A stretch of 64,000 bases of DNA from Enterobacter ludwigii (GTDB lineage Bacteria; Pseudomonadota; Gammaproteobacteria; Enterobacterales; Enterobacteriaceae), in NCBI GenBank assembly GCA_900068845.1, contig CEFQ01000010.1, positions 477,326 through 541,325 of the forward strand, read 5' to 3'. The number at the start of each line of letters is the position of its first letter. The stretch's first letter is position 1. The notes beneath the pieces are model-generated. The model was not told where the DNA came from. It worked only from the letters and a program-made list of their open reading frames with translations, and searched no databases. The translations under genes were made by a program, and so were the position numbers. Shown piece by piece: positions 37,328 to 50,318 of the stretch.

Positions 37328-39061
37328 CTATAGCGTAAAGCGCTGATGGAAACGCCAGTAGCGGCCTGCTTTTGAGATTAATTCGGCGTGCGTGCCGGAT
37401 TCAATAATCTTTCCCTGATCCATAACACAAATGCGGTCCATGGACTCCAAACCACTTAAGCGATGCGTCACCATGATCAGTGTTTTACCGTGGGTGACGT
37501 GTTGCAATAGGGTCAGGATCTGTTGCTCGGTGCTGGCATCCAAGCCCTCAGTGGGTTCATCAAGCAACCATAAATCGCCATCGTGCAACAGGGCACGTGC
37601 AATTGCCAGACGACGCAATTCACCGCCTGATAACGGTCGACCGCCATCGCCCATCCACGCATTTAATCCTTCATTGTGCTCGGCGAGATGCGTTAGACCA
37701 ACCTGATGTAAGGCATTAATCAACTGTTCATCGCTAGCATCCGGTTTTGCCAGTAGCAGATTGTCGCGCAGCGTTTGGCTAAATAGATGTACACGCTGTG
37801 TCACCACACTGATGCGGCTGCGTAGCGAAGCTTCGTCCCAGGCGGCGAGGTCGATATCGTTCAGGCTAATCGAACCTTGTTGCGCTTCCCAGCCGCGGGT
37901 AATGAGTGTCAGCAGGCTGGACTTCCCGCAGCCGGTGGGGCCGAGCAGCGCCAGATGTTCACAAGACCCTAACGATAGTGAGAAATGCTGCAGCACCGGT
38001 TCAGGGCGCTGTGGATAGCTAAAACAGATATTTTCCAGCTTCAGGCTGATACCTGATGCGCTAGCAATTTTAGCGTTGGGAAAACGTATTGCTGCAGGTT
38101 GATCAATGATTTCCTGTACCCGCTTCGCTGCGCTGGTCACTTGCGACAGCGGCAAAAATGCACCGGCAACCGGCGCCAATGCTTCAAACGCCGCCAGTCC
38201 GCAGAACACAAACAGCGCGATTAACGCGCCCGGCGCACTATTTCCACCTACGCTAGTAGCGGAAATCCACAACAGCAGCGTAACCGTCACACCGCTGATG
38301 ACCAGCAGCAGACTTTGTGCCAACGCCTGTAGGCGATGTTGTCTGCGTTGCGCCTGTTGCCACTTAAGTTCTTCCGTATCAAGCTGGTCACGCCACAGTT
38401 GCGCAGCGCCATAGATTTTCAGCTCAGACAGGCCGGTAATCCAATGCGTTAACTGCAGGCGCCAACTGGCCTGATGCTGGGCTAACTGTTGTCCTACTGA
38501 GGTGCCAAGCCGCCAAAACAGCGGCGGCATGAGCAACAGCGTCAATAACATAATGCCGCCGAGCAGCAAAGCTAACGGCACATCCAATAGCGCTAAACCG
38601 CAGGTGACCACCACAATCACAATTACAGCGCCGATTAACGGCGAAATCACACGCAAGTAAAGATGGTCGAGCGTATCCACGTCGCTGACGAAACGGTTGA
38701 GCAACTCACCTTGACGAAAACGTCCCAACTGTTCAGGTGCGAGGGCGATGAGTTTACTGAAGGTGAAAACGCGCAAATGTTGCAGCACACGGAAGGTAGC
38801 ATCGTGGCTCACCAGACGTTCGAAATAACGCGCTGCTGTGCGCATGATCGCCGCGCCACGCACTCCAGCAGCGGGCAACATGTAGTTGAACGTGTAAAGT
38901 CCCGTAATACCCGCTAGCGAAGAGGCGGCGAGGAACCACCCGGATAACGTTAACAGCCCAATGCTGGCAAGCAGGGTGACGATCGCAAGAATTATGCCTA
39001 GCCCTAAACGCCATGGATGACGGTTAAACAGACGTAGGAAAGGCAGTAAATGATTCATCAT
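37328..39061 (-). CDS. cydC: Heterodimeric glutathione/cysteine ABC exporter subunit CydC
   Basis: Inner-membrane half of the CydDC exporter, needed for cytochrome bd assembly. 577 residues. Six membrane helices (1-300) followed by an ABC domain with Walker A GPTGCGKSS, signature LSGGELRR and Walker B LWLLDEPTEG. The ATG pair at 39061/39058 follows AGGAG; translation from 39061 overlaps the cydD stop by 4 bases (ATGA), so the two subunits are coupled. aat follows on the same strand. Confidence 0.97.
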   Translation of the reverse strand: MMNHLLPFLRLFNRHPWRLGLGIILAIVTLLASIGLLTLSGWFLAASSLAGITGLYTFNYMLPAAGVRGAAIMRTAARYFERLVSHDATFRVLQHLRVFTFSKLIALAPEQLGRFRQGELLNRFVSDVDTLDHLYLRVISPLIGAVIVIVVVTCGLALLDVPLALLLGGIMLLTLLLMPPLFWRLGTSVGQQLAQHQASWRLQLTHWITGLSELKIYGAAQLWRDQLDTEELKWQQAQRRQHRLQALAQSLLLVISGVTVTLLLWISATSVGGNSAPGALIALFVFCGLAAFEALAPVAGAFLPLSQVTSAAKRVQEIIDQPAAIRFPNAKIASASGISLKLENICFSYPQRPEPVLQHFSLSLGSCEHLALLGPTGCGKSSLLTLITRGWEAQQGSISLNDIDLAAWDEASLRSRISVVTQRVHLFSQTLRDNLLLAKPDASDEQLINALHQVGLTHLAEHNEGLNAWMGDGGRPLSGGELRRLAIARALLHDGDLWLLDEPTEGLDASTEQQILTLLQHVTHGKTLIMVTHRLSGLESMDRICVMDQGKIIESGTHAELISKAGRYWRFHQRFTL

Positions 39062-40827
39062 GCGATCTCCTTTTGACGATGTTGCACCATTTCGCGCAGC
39101 GGTCCATCTTGTTCAATCAGCTGCTGCCAGTGACCTTGTTGAACCAGTTGCCCCGCCTGCATTACCCAAACTTCATCCCAGCTTACGAGCTCGTTCAGTT
39201 GGTGCGTTATCATCAGCGTGGTTTGCTGGGTGGCAGCCTGTTGCAAAGCGCTGATAACATGTTGCTCGCTCTGACTATCCAGCCCAGAACCAGGCTCATC
39301 AAGCAGCAGTAATTGCGCAGGTTTGAGCAGTGCACGCGCCACGGCAATACGCTGTGCCTGACCGACGGAAAGACCAACGCCGCCATCGCCTAAAAAGGTA
39401 TCTAATCCTTGCGGCAAACGGGCCAAAAATTCGCTAACTCCCGCACGCTGCAGTACCGCAGTGAGCGTGGCATCATCAATGTCATTATTGAACAGCAGAT
39501 TTTCACGCAGCGTTTGAGCGGGTAGATGAGGATTTTGGCCTACCCAGGCGAGATGTTTTTGCCAGCTATCACGACTGATATCCCGCAGTTCCTGTCCATT
39601 CACCTGCAGCGAACCTTGATAAGGCAGGAAGCCAAGCATCACATTCATTAGCACGGTTTTCCCCGCGCCGCTTTGCCCTACTAATGCTACACGCTTGCCA
39701 GCGTCGAGAGTGAAACTGAGTGGCTGCGACAGCGCTTCACCGCTCGCGGTCATCACCACTAAATTCTGTGCCTGGATGTTAAGCGCTCCAGTGAGAGAAA
39801 ACGCATGTGCAGCTTGCTCTACGGCAGGATCGGGACTTTCACATAGAAACTGGTCCAGCGCATCAGCTCCACCAATCGCCTGTGCTTTGGCGTGATAGAA
39901 GGTGCCCAAATCGCGTAATGGCTGGAAAAATTCCGGGGCCAGAATTAGTGCCAGAAAACCGGCAAACAGTGTTACGCCGGTGCTGTAATGACCGAAATTC
40001 AGTTCGCCGAGGTATGAGAAACCGAAATAGACTGCGACGACAGCGATTGCCAGTGAAGCAAAAAACTCCAGCACGGCGGAAGAGAGAAACGCCAGGCGCA
40101 AAACGTCCATGGTGCGTTGGCGGAAATCAGTGGTACTAGCGGCAATTGCCTGTTGCTCTGCCGCGCCGCGATTGAACAGGCGCAGCGTTTCACGGCCGCG
40201 CAGACGATCATAAAAATCACCGCTAAGGCGGGCGAGAGCAACAAAGTTGCGGCGGTTGGCATCTGCAGCGCCCATGCCTACCATGGCCATAAACAGCGGA
40301 ATCAATGGTGCGGTTACCAGCAGAATCAATCCCGCAGCCCAGTTAATCGGGAAAATGGCGATCAAAATAGCTAACGGAATAAATACCGCTAGCGACATCT
40401 GAGGCAGATAACGCGCGTAGTATTCCTGCATCTCTTCGATTTGTTCGAGCAGCAACGTAGCCCAACTGCCTGCGGGTTTGCCCTGAATCCATGCCGGACC
40501 TAATTCATTGAGTCGGTTCAGCACCTGTTGGCGTAACGCTCGTCGAATGGCGACGCCAGCGCGATGCCCGGCCATTTCGCGAGCATAATGCAAGCCGGCG
40601 CGCAGAACAAAGCACAGGAGCAGTAGCAGAAAATCGGTGAGAAGTGTTGCGCGCGGTTGCTGCGCCACAATCAAATTTTGCAGCAGCGAAGCCATTAACC
40701 AGGCTTGAGCAATAATGACCAGAGCGCCAGCAAAACCGAACAGTGAGGCAGCACGTAAGTTACGTGCACCGTGATGACGTTGCTGACGGAGCCAGCGGAG
40801 AAGTTCTTGTTGCCGTGATTTGTTCAT
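39058..40827 (-). CDS. cydD: Heterodimeric glutathione/cysteine ABC exporter subunit CydD
   Basis: Partner of CydC. 589 residues (588 in E. coli). Six helices in the first 320 residues, then the ABC domain with Walker A GQSGAGKT, signature LSVGQAQR (a degenerate form, as in other CydD proteins), and Walker B LLLLDEPGSGLD. The divergence of the second and third signature residues is normal in this family and not damage. Starts at ATG 40827; trxB lies 145 bases upstream on the same strand, with a terminator-like hairpin in between. Confidence 0.97.
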   Translation of the reverse strand: MNKSRQQELLRWLRQQRHHGARNLRAASLFGFAGALVIIAQAWLMASLLQNLIVAQQPRATLLTDFLLLLLCFVLRAGLHYAREMAGHRAGVAIRRALRQQVLNRLNELGPAWIQGKPAGSWATLLLEQIEEMQEYYARYLPQMSLAVFIPLAILIAIFPINWAAGLILLVTAPLIPLFMAMVGMGAADANRRNFVALARLSGDFYDRLRGRETLRLFNRGAAEQQAIAASTTDFRQRTMDVLRLAFLSSAVLEFFASLAIAVVAVYFGFSYLGELNFGHYSTGVTLFAGFLALILAPEFFQPLRDLGTFYHAKAQAIGGADALDQFLCESPDPAVEQAAHAFSLTGALNIQAQNLVVMTASGEALSQPLSFTLDAGKRVALVGQSGAGKTVLMNVMLGFLPYQGSLQVNGQELRDISRDSWQKHLAWVGQNPHLPAQTLRENLLFNNDIDDATLTAVLQRAGVSEFLARLPQGLDTFLGDGGVGLSVGQAQRIAVARALLKPAQLLLLDEPGSGLDSQSEQHVISALQQAATQQTTLMITHQLNELVSWDEVWVMQAGQLVQQGHWQQLIEQDGPLREMVQHRQKEIA

Positions 40828-40914
40828 GCGATGCCGTTTGGTAACTCAAAAGAGATGTCAATCCCGGATGAAAACCCAGCAATGTCGGGCGCCTGAACTG
40901 TAGCATGCAGGTAA

Positions 40915-40944
40915 CAAAAAAGGCGACCAAAACTGGCCGCCTTT
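40915..40944 (-). terminator. Hairpin between trxB and cydD
   Basis: On the minus strand AAAGGCG pairs with CGCCTTT (inner GGCC-type extension, AT loop) and is followed by TTTTTTG. It lies 28 bases after the trxB stop, so trxB may end separately from cydDC. Confidence 0.8.
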
Positions 40945-40972
40945 AGACGATTATGATCAGGTTATTAACAAC

Positions 40973-42459
<1,487 letters not shown>

Positions 42460-42954
42460 ATGGTAGACAATAAGAAACGCCCCGGAAAAGATTTAGATCG
42501 TATCGACAGAAACATTCTGAATGAATTGCAGAAAGACGGTCGTATTTCCAATGTCGAGCTTTCAAAGCGTGTTGGATTATCGCCAACACCTTGTCTTGAG
42601 CGCGTGCGTCGCCTTGAGCGTCAAGGCTTCATTCTGGGTTACACCGCGCAACTCAATCCCCACTATCTGGATGCTTCACTGCTGGTATTTGTTGAGATTA
42701 CTCTGAATCGTGGTGCGCCGGATGTGTTTGAGCAATTTAACGCCGCAGTGCAAAAACTTGAGGAAACTCAAGAATGTCACCTCGTTTCCGGTGACTTTGA
42801 CTACCTGCTGAAAACCCGTGTACCGGATATGTCCGCCTATCGTAAACTGCTGGGGGAAACCTTGCTACGTCTGCCGGGCGTTAACGACACCCGCACTTAT
42901 GTGGTGATGGAAGAGGTCAAACAGAGCAATCGTCTGGTGATCAAAACCCGTTAG
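42460..42954 (+). CDS. lrp: Leucine-responsive regulatory protein Lrp
   Basis: Global regulator of amino-acid metabolism, pili and nutrient transport, and nucleoid-associated protein. 164 residues, identical in length to E. coli Lrp. N-terminal helix-turn-helix at about 12-60 (LDRIDRNILNELQKDGRISN), C-terminal RAM domain for leucine sensing and oligomerisation (about 70-164). The ATG at 42460 is chosen by homology (MVDNKKRPGKDLDRIDRNIL); the frame is open far upstream. A ribosome site AGAGAG precedes it. Confidence 0.98.
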   Translation: MVDNKKRPGKDLDRIDRNILNELQKDGRISNVELSKRVGLSPTPCLERVRRLERQGFILGYTAQLNPHYLDASLLVFVEITLNRGAPDVFEQFNAAVQKLEETQECHLVSGDFDYLLKTRVPDMSAYRKLLGETLLRLPGVNDTRTYVVMEEVKQSNRLVIKTR

Positions 42955-42992
42955 TGCAGGGCAGGTGCAAAGCTTGCAGGATTTAGGTACAC

Positions 42993-43012
42993 TCCTGTGA
43001 ATTCATACAGGA
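42993..43012. promoter_or_regulatory. LexA (SOS) box upstream of ftsK
   Basis: CTGT at 42995-42998 and ACAG at 43007-43010 with exactly 8 bases between give the LexA consensus CTGT-N8-ACAG, inside the dyad TCCTGT...ACAGGA. E. coli ftsK (dinH) has a LexA site at this place. It lies 62-81 bases upstream of the ftsK start. Confidence 0.8.
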
Positions 43013-43013
43013 C

Positions 43014-43049
43014 CAACGTCGGGCATGCCCGACGTTGTTGCCTTCTTAT
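43014..43049 (+). terminator. 24-base perfect palindrome before ftsK (lrp terminator or leader hairpin)
   Basis: CAACGTCGGGC / GCCCGACGTTG (43014-43024 and 43027-43037, AT loop) is a perfect 11-bp stem, followed by TTGCCTTCTTATTTT. It probably terminates lrp. Because it lies between the LexA box and the ftsK start, any transcript from an SOS promoter here would carry it as a leader hairpin. Confidence 0.6.
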
Positions 43050-43073
43050 TTTACAGGCACCTGGAGAGTTCTC

Positions 43074-46000
43074 TTGAGCCAGGAATATACAGAAGATAAA
43101 GACGTTTCGTTACAACCGCTGAGCAGTGGACGTAGGCTGCTGGAAGCATTGCTCATTCTTGTGGCCTTGTTCGCCATCTACTTGATGGTGTCATTGGTGA
43201 GTTTCAACCCTTCAGATCCAAGCTGGTCACAAACCGCATGGCATGAGCCTATCCATAATTTGGGTGGTAGCGTTGGCGCATGGCTGGCAGATACCCTGTT
43301 GTTCATTTTTGGCGTGATGGCCTATGCCATTCCTCCCGTCATTCTTGGCCTCTGTTGGATCACCTTCCGTCAACGCGATCGTCAGGATTACATCGACTAC
43401 TTTGCCGTAGGTTTGCGCCTGATTGGCGTGCTGGCCTTGGTGGTGACCACTTGTGGCCTTGCAGCACTCAACGTTGATGACATCTGGTATTTTACCTCAG
43501 GCGGCGTGATTGGCAGCCTGGTGAGCAATGCCATGGCGCCGTGGTTCAGTTCGGCTGGTGGCACCTTGACGCTGCTTTGCGTATGGGCTGCAGGCATCAC
43601 GCTCTATACCGGTTGGTCATGGCTGACGATTGCTGAGAAGATCGGCGGCGTGGTGATGGGGGTTCTGACCTTCGCCAGCAACCGTTCACGGCATGACGAA
43701 CCCTGGCAGGAAGAAGAGTACGACGACGAAGATCATGCTGAAAAGGTCGCGCCTCCAATGCATGCTGCACAGTCGGCTAATGAAGACGATGATGTGCTGT
43801 TAGCAAAACCGCGTAAGGTTAGTGACCCCGTTGCACAAGCGTTAGGTGACGATCCACTGCTGGCGAAAGCCAGTGCTGCTACTGCCGCTGCGATTGCTGT
43901 TACCACGCAAGCCGCCCAGCAGACTCCTGCCGTAGCGCAGCCTGCGGCAAGCGCAGTAGTGGAACCTACCGTTACGCCAGGTTTTGCCGAGACAACTGTT
44001 CAGTCGATCCCGAATTCTCAGCCTATTGCTGTCGCGCCTGAGCCGATCGCGCAATCTTCTACGCCACTTTATCGCTTTGAAGTGCCAAATGAACCAGCAT
44101 CTTCTCCGTTCTCGCCTGCTGATGACGATGAGGGGCCGAGCATGGGCAACTGGCAGGATGCTGCGTCGTCTTCCGCAACAATTAATACCGTCGCTGCCGC
44201 ATCACTTGCCGCTGGCGCGGTAAAAGCGGCGAGTGCATCAACAGCGTATTCGCCTGCCTTTGATATCGTGCCTGAGCGTGATTACAACCCGCAGGTGAAG
44301 CAGGGCATTGGCCCAGAGCTGCCGCGTCCCAACAAAATTAAGTTGCCAACAAGACGTGAATTGGCATCTTACGGCATCAAACTGCCTTCTCAGCGAATGG
44401 CGGAAGAGCAGGCCAAAGATGCTGAACAGCAACAACCCGAAGTAACCGCTTCCTACAGCGCTCCTTCACAAGAGGATGATGTTGAATTGCAGGAAGCACA
44501 ACTGCGCGAAGCCTTCGCGTCACAGCAGCAGAATCGCTACGGTGAAAGCTGGCAGGATGCGCGTGAGCCCGAAGATGAAGAGGCGCTACAGCAAGCTCAA
44601 CTCGCACGTCAGTTCGCCGATCAGCAGCAGCAACGCTATAACGAGCCTGAAGTGAAAGAAGCGCCAGTCTTTAATCTGGATACCTCTTCTGCTTTTGATT
44701 TCTCACCCATGAAAGATTTGGTTGACGATACGCCAAGTGAGCCGCTCTTTACCCTATCGGCAACGCCAGAGCCAGAGCCGGAAACTGAAGCGCCGCCGCA
44801 ATGGCAGCAGCCAGCTGCGCCGCAGCCAGCATCACTGCCTTCGTTAAGTGCTGAATCCAGCCCATGGTCATCACCGGAGCAGGAAGCTTATTCGGCGCCG
44901 CCTGCACCAGTGAAACCCGCTGCGCCCGTGCAGGACAGCTTGTTCCATCCGTTCCTGGTTCGCCATGAACAGCCGCTGGAAAAACCAACTACACCGCTGC
45001 CAACGCTGGATTTACTCACGTCACCACCGGCAGAAGAAGAGCCGGTGGATATGTTTGCGCTTGAGCAAACAGCGCGACTGGTTGAGGCTCGACTGGCTGA
45101 TTACCGTGTGAAGGCGGAAGTTGTTGGTATTTCGCCTGGCCCGGTTATCACCCGCTTCGAACTTGATCTGGCTCCTGGCGTGAAAGCTTCACGTATCTCC
45201 AACCTGTCGCGTGACCTGGCGCGTTCTTTGTCAGCTGTTGCGGTGCGTGTGGTGGAAGTCATTCCTGGCAAACCGTACGTAGGCCTTGAGCTGCCCAATA
45301 AACACCGTCAAACCGTTTATTTACGCGAAGTTCTGGATTGCCCTAAATTCCGTGAAAATCCTTCTCCGCTTGCCGTGGTGTTGGGTAAAGACATCGCAGG
45401 ACAGCCGGTTGTCGCTGATTTGGCGAAGATGCCTCATTTGCTGGTTGCCGGTACCACCGGTTCCGGTAAGTCGGTTGGCGTTAACACCATGATTATTAGC
45501 ATGCTGTATAAGGCTACGCCGGAAGAAGTCCGCTTTATCATGATCGACCCAAAAATGCTTGAGCTGTCAGTCTACGAAGGTATTCCGCACTTGCTGACCG
45601 AAGTGGTTACCGACATGAAAGATGCTGCGAATGCGCTGCGCTGGAGTGTGGGTGAAATGGAGCGGCGTTATAAGCTAATGTCCGCGCTGGGCGTGCGTAA
45701 CCTTGCCGGTTACAACGAAAAGATTGAGCAGGCAGCTGCGATGGGCCGACCCATTCCCGATCCGTTCTGGAAGCCGGGCGACAGTATGGACACCACTCCG
45801 CCTGTGCTGGAAAAACTGCCTTATATCGTGGTGCTGGTCGACGAATTTGCCGATCTGATGATGGCGGTAGGTAAGAAAGTCGAAGAGTTGATTGCACGTC
45901 TGGCACAGAAAGCGCGTGCGGCGGGTATTCACTTAGTGCTGGCGACTCAGCGTCCGTCGGTTGATGTCATCACGGGTCTGATTAAAGCCAACATCCCAAC

Positions 46001-46472
46001 GCGTATCGCCTTTACTGTTTCCAGTAAGATTGACTCACGCACCATCCTCGATCAGGGCGGCGCGGAATCACTGTTGGGGATGGGTGACATGTTGTATATG
46101 CCGCCAAACTCCTCAATGCCGGTGCGTGTGCACGGTGCATTTGTCCGCGATCAGGAAGTCCACGCGGTAGTTCAGGATTGGAAAGCACGCGGTCGCCCAC
46201 AATACATCGAAAGCATCACAGCTGGAGAAGAGAGTGATAGCGCGGCTGGCGGTATGATGGGTGATGAAGAGTTGGATCCGCTGTTTGATCAAGCGGTCTC
46301 TTTCGTGGTGGAAAAACGCCGTGCCTCAATCTCTGGGGTTCAGCGCCAGTTCCGTATCGGTTATAACCGTGCCGCACGTATCATCGAACAGATGGAAGCG
46401 CAGGGCATCGTTTCTGAACCGGGCCATAATGGCAACCGCGAAGTCCTGTCACCGCCGCCACACGAAATGTAA
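43074..46472 (+). CDS. ftsK: DNA translocase FtsK
   Basis: Divisome protein and septal DNA pump. 1132 residues. Four membrane helices (about 25-185) anchor it; a low-complexity Gln/Pro/Ala-rich linker covers about 190-650; the motor follows with Walker A GTTGSGKS, Walker [12 protein letters not shown], and a C-terminal gamma winged-helix (about 1065-1132) that reads KOPS sites and activates XerD. The TTG at 43074 is chosen because GGAG lies 7 bases before it and E. coli FtsK begins the same way (SQEYIEDK). The linker is about 200 residues shorter than in E. coli, which is a common variation. Confidence 0.97.
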   Translation: MSQEYTEDKDVSLQPLSSGRRLLEALLILVALFAIYLMVSLVSFNPSDPSWSQTAWHEPIHNLGGSVGAWLADTLLFIFGVMAYAIPPVILGLCWITFRQRDRQDYIDYFAVGLRLIGVLALVVTTCGLAALNVDDIWYFTSGGVIGSLVSNAMAPWFSSAGGTLTLLCVWAAGITLYTGWSWLTIAEKIGGVVMGVLTFASNRSRHDEPWQEEEYDDEDHAEKVAPPMHAAQSANEDDDVLLAKPRKVSDPVAQALGDDPLLAKASAATAAAIAVTTQAAQQTPAVAQPAASAVVEPTVTPGFAETTVQSIPNSQPIAVAPEPIAQSSTPLYRFEVPNEPASSPFSPADDDEGPSMGNWQDAASSSATINTVAAASLAAGAVKAASASTAYSPAFDIVPERDYNPQVKQGIGPELPRPNKIKLPTRRELASYGIKLPSQRMAEEQAKDAEQQQPEVTASYSAPSQEDDVELQEAQLREAFASQQQNRYGESWQDAREPEDEEALQQAQLARQFADQQQQRYNEPEVKEAPVFNLDTSSAFDFSPMKDLVDDTPSEPLFTLSATPEPEPETEAPPQWQQPAAPQPASLPSLSAESSPWSSPEQEAYSAPPAPVKPAAPVQDSLFHPFLVRHEQPLEKPTTPLPTLDLLTSPPAEEEPVDMFALEQTARLVEARLADYRVKAEVVGISPGPVITRFELDLAPGVKASRISNLSRDLARSLSAVAVRVVEVIPGKPYVGLELPNKHRQTVYLREVLDCPKFRENPSPLAVVLGKDIAGQPVVADLAKMPHLLVAGTTGSGKSVGVNTMIISMLYKATPEEVRFIMIDPKMLELSVYEGIPHLLTEVVTDMKDAANALRWSVGEMERRYKLMSALGVRNLAGYNEKIEQAAAMGRPIPDPFWKPGDSMDTTPPVLEKLPYIVVLVDEFADLMMAVGKKVEELIARLAQKARAAGIHLVLATQRPSVDVITGLIKANIPTRIAFTVSSKIDSRTILDQGGAESLLGMGDMLYMPPNSSMPVRVHGAFVRDQEVHAVVQDWKARGRPQYIESITAGEESDSAAGGMMGDEELDPLFDQAVSFVVEKRRASISGVQRQFRIGYNRAARIIEQMEAQGIVSEPGHNGNREVLSPPPHEM

Positions 46473-46496
46473 TTTTTCGCGTGCAATTGTTCACTT

Positions 46497-46530
46497 ATGG
46501 GCCAGTTAACACTGGCCCATTGTTTATCTG
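46497..46530 (+). terminator. Terminator of ftsK
   Basis: A perfect 10-bp stem (ATGGGCCAGT with ACTGGCCCAT, loop TTAAC-like 4 bases) is followed by TGTTTATCTGTT. It starts 25 bases after the stop. Confidence 0.75.
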
Positions 46531-46647
46531 TTGGTCGATCCCCATCTTTTAGGGAGCTTTCGGCTTTTTCTCCTGTCGAAGTGACAGGGCGGCAACTACG
46601 TTTAATGTTGTAAGTGTCGGGAAACAATGAATAAGGAATCGAATCAG

Positions 46648-47259
46648 ATGAAATTACGCGTTATTGCCTGCGGCCTGTTGGCCAGTTTTGTTTCCGCATC
46701 AGTATTGGCGGATGCTTCCAGCGATTTGCAACAGCGTCTTAATAAGGTGAACAGCTTCCACGCCAGCTTCAGTCAGAAAGTTACTGATGGCAGTGGTGCC
46801 AACGTGCAGGATGGTGAAGGCGAGTTGTGGGTCAAGCGTCCAAGTTTGTTTAACTGGCATATGACTGCGCCGGACGAAAGCGTAATTATTTCTGATGGCA
46901 AAAATCTGTGGTTCTACAATCCCTTTGTTGAGCAAGCAAGCGTTAGCCTGCTGCAAAATGCCGCCAGTAACACGCCGTTTATGCTGATTGCGCGTAACCA
47001 GCCGAGCGACTGGAAACAGTACAACATCAAACAGCAGGGTGATAACTTCGAGCTCACGCCGAAGAGCAGTGATGGCAATCTCAAGCAATTCACCATCAAC
47101 GTGACATCTTCTGGCACTATCAATAAGTTCAGCGCGATTGAGCAAGATGGTCAGCACAGCGATTATCAGCTGAAAAGTCAGAACAACGGCGCAATTAGCC
47201 CAGACAAATTCACCTTTACGCCGCCAAAAGGGGTAACGGTGGACGATCAACGTCAGTGA
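46648..47259 (+). CDS. lolA: Outer-membrane lipoprotein carrier LolA
   Basis: Periplasmic chaperone that carries lipoproteins from LolCDE to LolB. 203 residues, matching E. coli. Signal peptide about 1-21 (ending SVLADA). The hydrophobic-pocket strand has [15 protein letters not shown], and [14 protein letters not shown] is the family hallmark. The ATG at 46648 is chosen by homology; the in-frame ATG at 46627 would extend the signal by 7 residues and has a fair ribosome site too. rarA starts 7 bases after its stop codon. Confidence 0.96.
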   Translation: MKLRVIACGLLASFVSASVLADASSDLQQRLNKVNSFHASFSQKVTDGSGANVQDGEGELWVKRPSLFNWHMTAPDESVIISDGKNLWFYNPFVEQASVSLLQNAASNTPFMLIARNQPSDWKQYNIKQQGDNFELTPKSSDGNLKQFTINVTSSGTINKFSAIEQDGQHSDYQLKSQNNGAISPDKFTFTPPKGVTVDDQRQ

Positions 47260-47266
47260 GGTCACG

Positions 47267-48613
47267 GTGAGTAACCTGTCTCTGGATTTTGCTCCATCGA
47301 ATGAGTTTCAGCCGCTGGCCGCGCGTATGCGGCCAGCGACACTGCAACACTACATTGGGCAGCAGCATTTGCTGGCGCCGGGTAAACCGCTGCCGCGCGC
47401 TATTGAAGCGGGGCATCTGCATTCGATGATTTTGTGGGGGCCGCCGGGGACAGGAAAAACGACCTTAGCCGAGATCATTGCTCACTATGGTAAAGCGGAC
47501 GTTGAACGCATCTCTGCGGTGACTTCCGGCGTCAAAGAGATTCGTGAAGCGATCGAGCGAGCGCGTCAAAATCGCCAGGTTGGTCGTCGCACTATTCTGT
47601 TTGTCGATGAAGTGCATCGCTTCAATAAAAGCCAGCAGGATGCTTTTCTGCCGCATATCGAAGATGGCACCATAACTTTTATCGGTGCCACCACTGAAAA
47701 CCCCTCGTTTGAACTCAACTCGGCGTTGCTATCGCGCGCCCGCGTATATTTACTCAAATCCCTTACTACGGCCGATATTGAACAGGTGCTACTGCAGGCA
47801 ATGCAGGATGAAGAACGCGGCTATGGCAAAAGCGATATTGTGCTGCCGGAGAATACGCGTCGCATGATTGCAGAGCTGGTAAACGGCGATGCACGTCGGG
47901 CATTGAATACGCTGGAAATGATGGCGGATATGGCGGAAAGCAACGCGGAAGGCCAGCGTGAATTAACACCAAAATTGCTCAACGAAGTCTCCGGTGAAAG
48001 GGCTGCGCGCTTTGATAACAAAGGCGATCGTTTCTACGATTTAATTTCTGCTTTGCACAAATCGGTGCGCGGTTCAGCGCCCGATGCGGCGCTTTACTGG
48101 TATGCAAGAATCATCACAGCCGGCGGCGATCCGCTGTATGTCGCACGCCGTTTACTGGCTATCGCTTCGGAAGATGTCGGTAACGCCGATCCGCGCGGTA
48201 TGCAGGTTGCACTTGCCGCCTGGGATTGTTTTACCCGCGTTGGTCCGGCCGAAGGCGAGCGTGCGATTGCGCAGGCAATTGTTTACCTTGCCAGCGCTCC
48301 CAAAAGTAATGCGGTTTATACTGCTTTCAAAGCCGCGATGCGCGATGCGCGCGAATTCCCTGATTACGATGTGCCGGAACATTTACGCAATGCGCCGACT
48401 AAATTGATGAAGGAGATGGGGCTGGGCAAAGAGTATCGTTATGCACACGACGAGAACAACGCCTATGCGGCTGGTGAAGTCTATTTCCCGCCTGAAATGG
48501 CGCAGACACGCTACTACCAACCGACTCATCGCGGGCTTGAAGGAAAAATCGGCGAAAAACTCGCCTGGCTGGCTGAGCAGGATCAAAATAGCCCGATAAA
48601 ACGCTACCGCTGA
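47267..48613 (+). CDS. rarA: Replication-associated recombination ATPase RarA
   Basis: AAA+ ATPase of the clamp-loader/RuvB class that acts at stalled replication forks and associates with SeqA and RecA. 448 residues. Walker A GPPGTGKT, Walker [13 protein letters not shown], sensor [12 protein letters not shown], and the C-terminal tetramerisation domain after about 250. It starts with GTG at 47267, the E. coli start (MSNLSLDF), only 7 bases from the lolA stop, so the two are cotranscribed. serS follows by 99 bases. Confidence 0.97.
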   Translation: MSNLSLDFAPSNEFQPLAARMRPATLQHYIGQQHLLAPGKPLPRAIEAGHLHSMILWGPPGTGKTTLAEIIAHYGKADVERISAVTSGVKEIREAIERARQNRQVGRRTILFVDEVHRFNKSQQDAFLPHIEDGTITFIGATTENPSFELNSALLSRARVYLLKSLTTADIEQVLLQAMQDEERGYGKSDIVLPENTRRMIAELVNGDARRALNTLEMMADMAESNAEGQRELTPKLLNEVSGERAARFDNKGDRFYDLISALHKSVRGSAPDAALYWYARIITAGGDPLYVARRLLAIASEDVGNADPRGMQVALAAWDCFTRVGPAEGERAIAQAIVYLASAPKSNAVYTAFKAAMRDAREFPDYDVPEHLRNAPTKLMKEMGLGKEYRYAHDENNAYAAGEVYFPPEMAQTRYYQPTHRGLEGKIGEKLAWLAEQDQNSPIKRYR

Positions 48614-48616
48614 TAA

Positions 48617-50005
<1,389 letters not shown>

Positions 50006-50022
50006 TTAACGCTCAATTAAAT

Positions 50023-50050
50023 AAACCCGGCAATGCCGGGTTTTTTATTT
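50023..50050 (+). terminator. Terminator of serS
   Basis: A 9-bp stem (AAACCCGGC with GCCGGGTTT, AAT loop) is followed by TTTATTT. It starts 18 bases after the stop. Confidence 0.9.
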
Positions 50051-50318
50051 CTTAAGCTAAAAAACAATTATTTTTTAGTTGGAATTAATCAGAAATAAAC
50101 GTTATCGATGGCAAAAGGCCGTAAAGCATTAAAAATCGTTAATTCAATTAGATAGCTATTCATCGTGGTTTGTTCCTTACGCTTCTAACCTGCTGAAGAT
50201 AAAAAAAATAAATTGTTCCACAGCAAATCGTGCGGCGACGATTTTTTGCACATTGACTTTAAAATAGTGAATGGCAAACTGCGCGCAATTATTGTCATCT
50301 CTTTTGGTTTTATTCCCT
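50051..50318. other. AT-rich gap between serS and ycaD
   Basis: Apart from the serS terminator at its left end, this stretch shows no supported gene. In E. coli dmsABC and ycaC lie in this interval; no remnants are readable here. A 15-codon open frame at 50108 has no ribosome site and is not called. An AAAAAACAATTATTTTTTAG inverted repeat near 50060 is AT-only. Confidence 0.5.

Noticed and set aside
50108..50155. 15-codon basic peptide in the serS-ycaD gap
   Set aside because: No ribosome site and no evidence of conservation.
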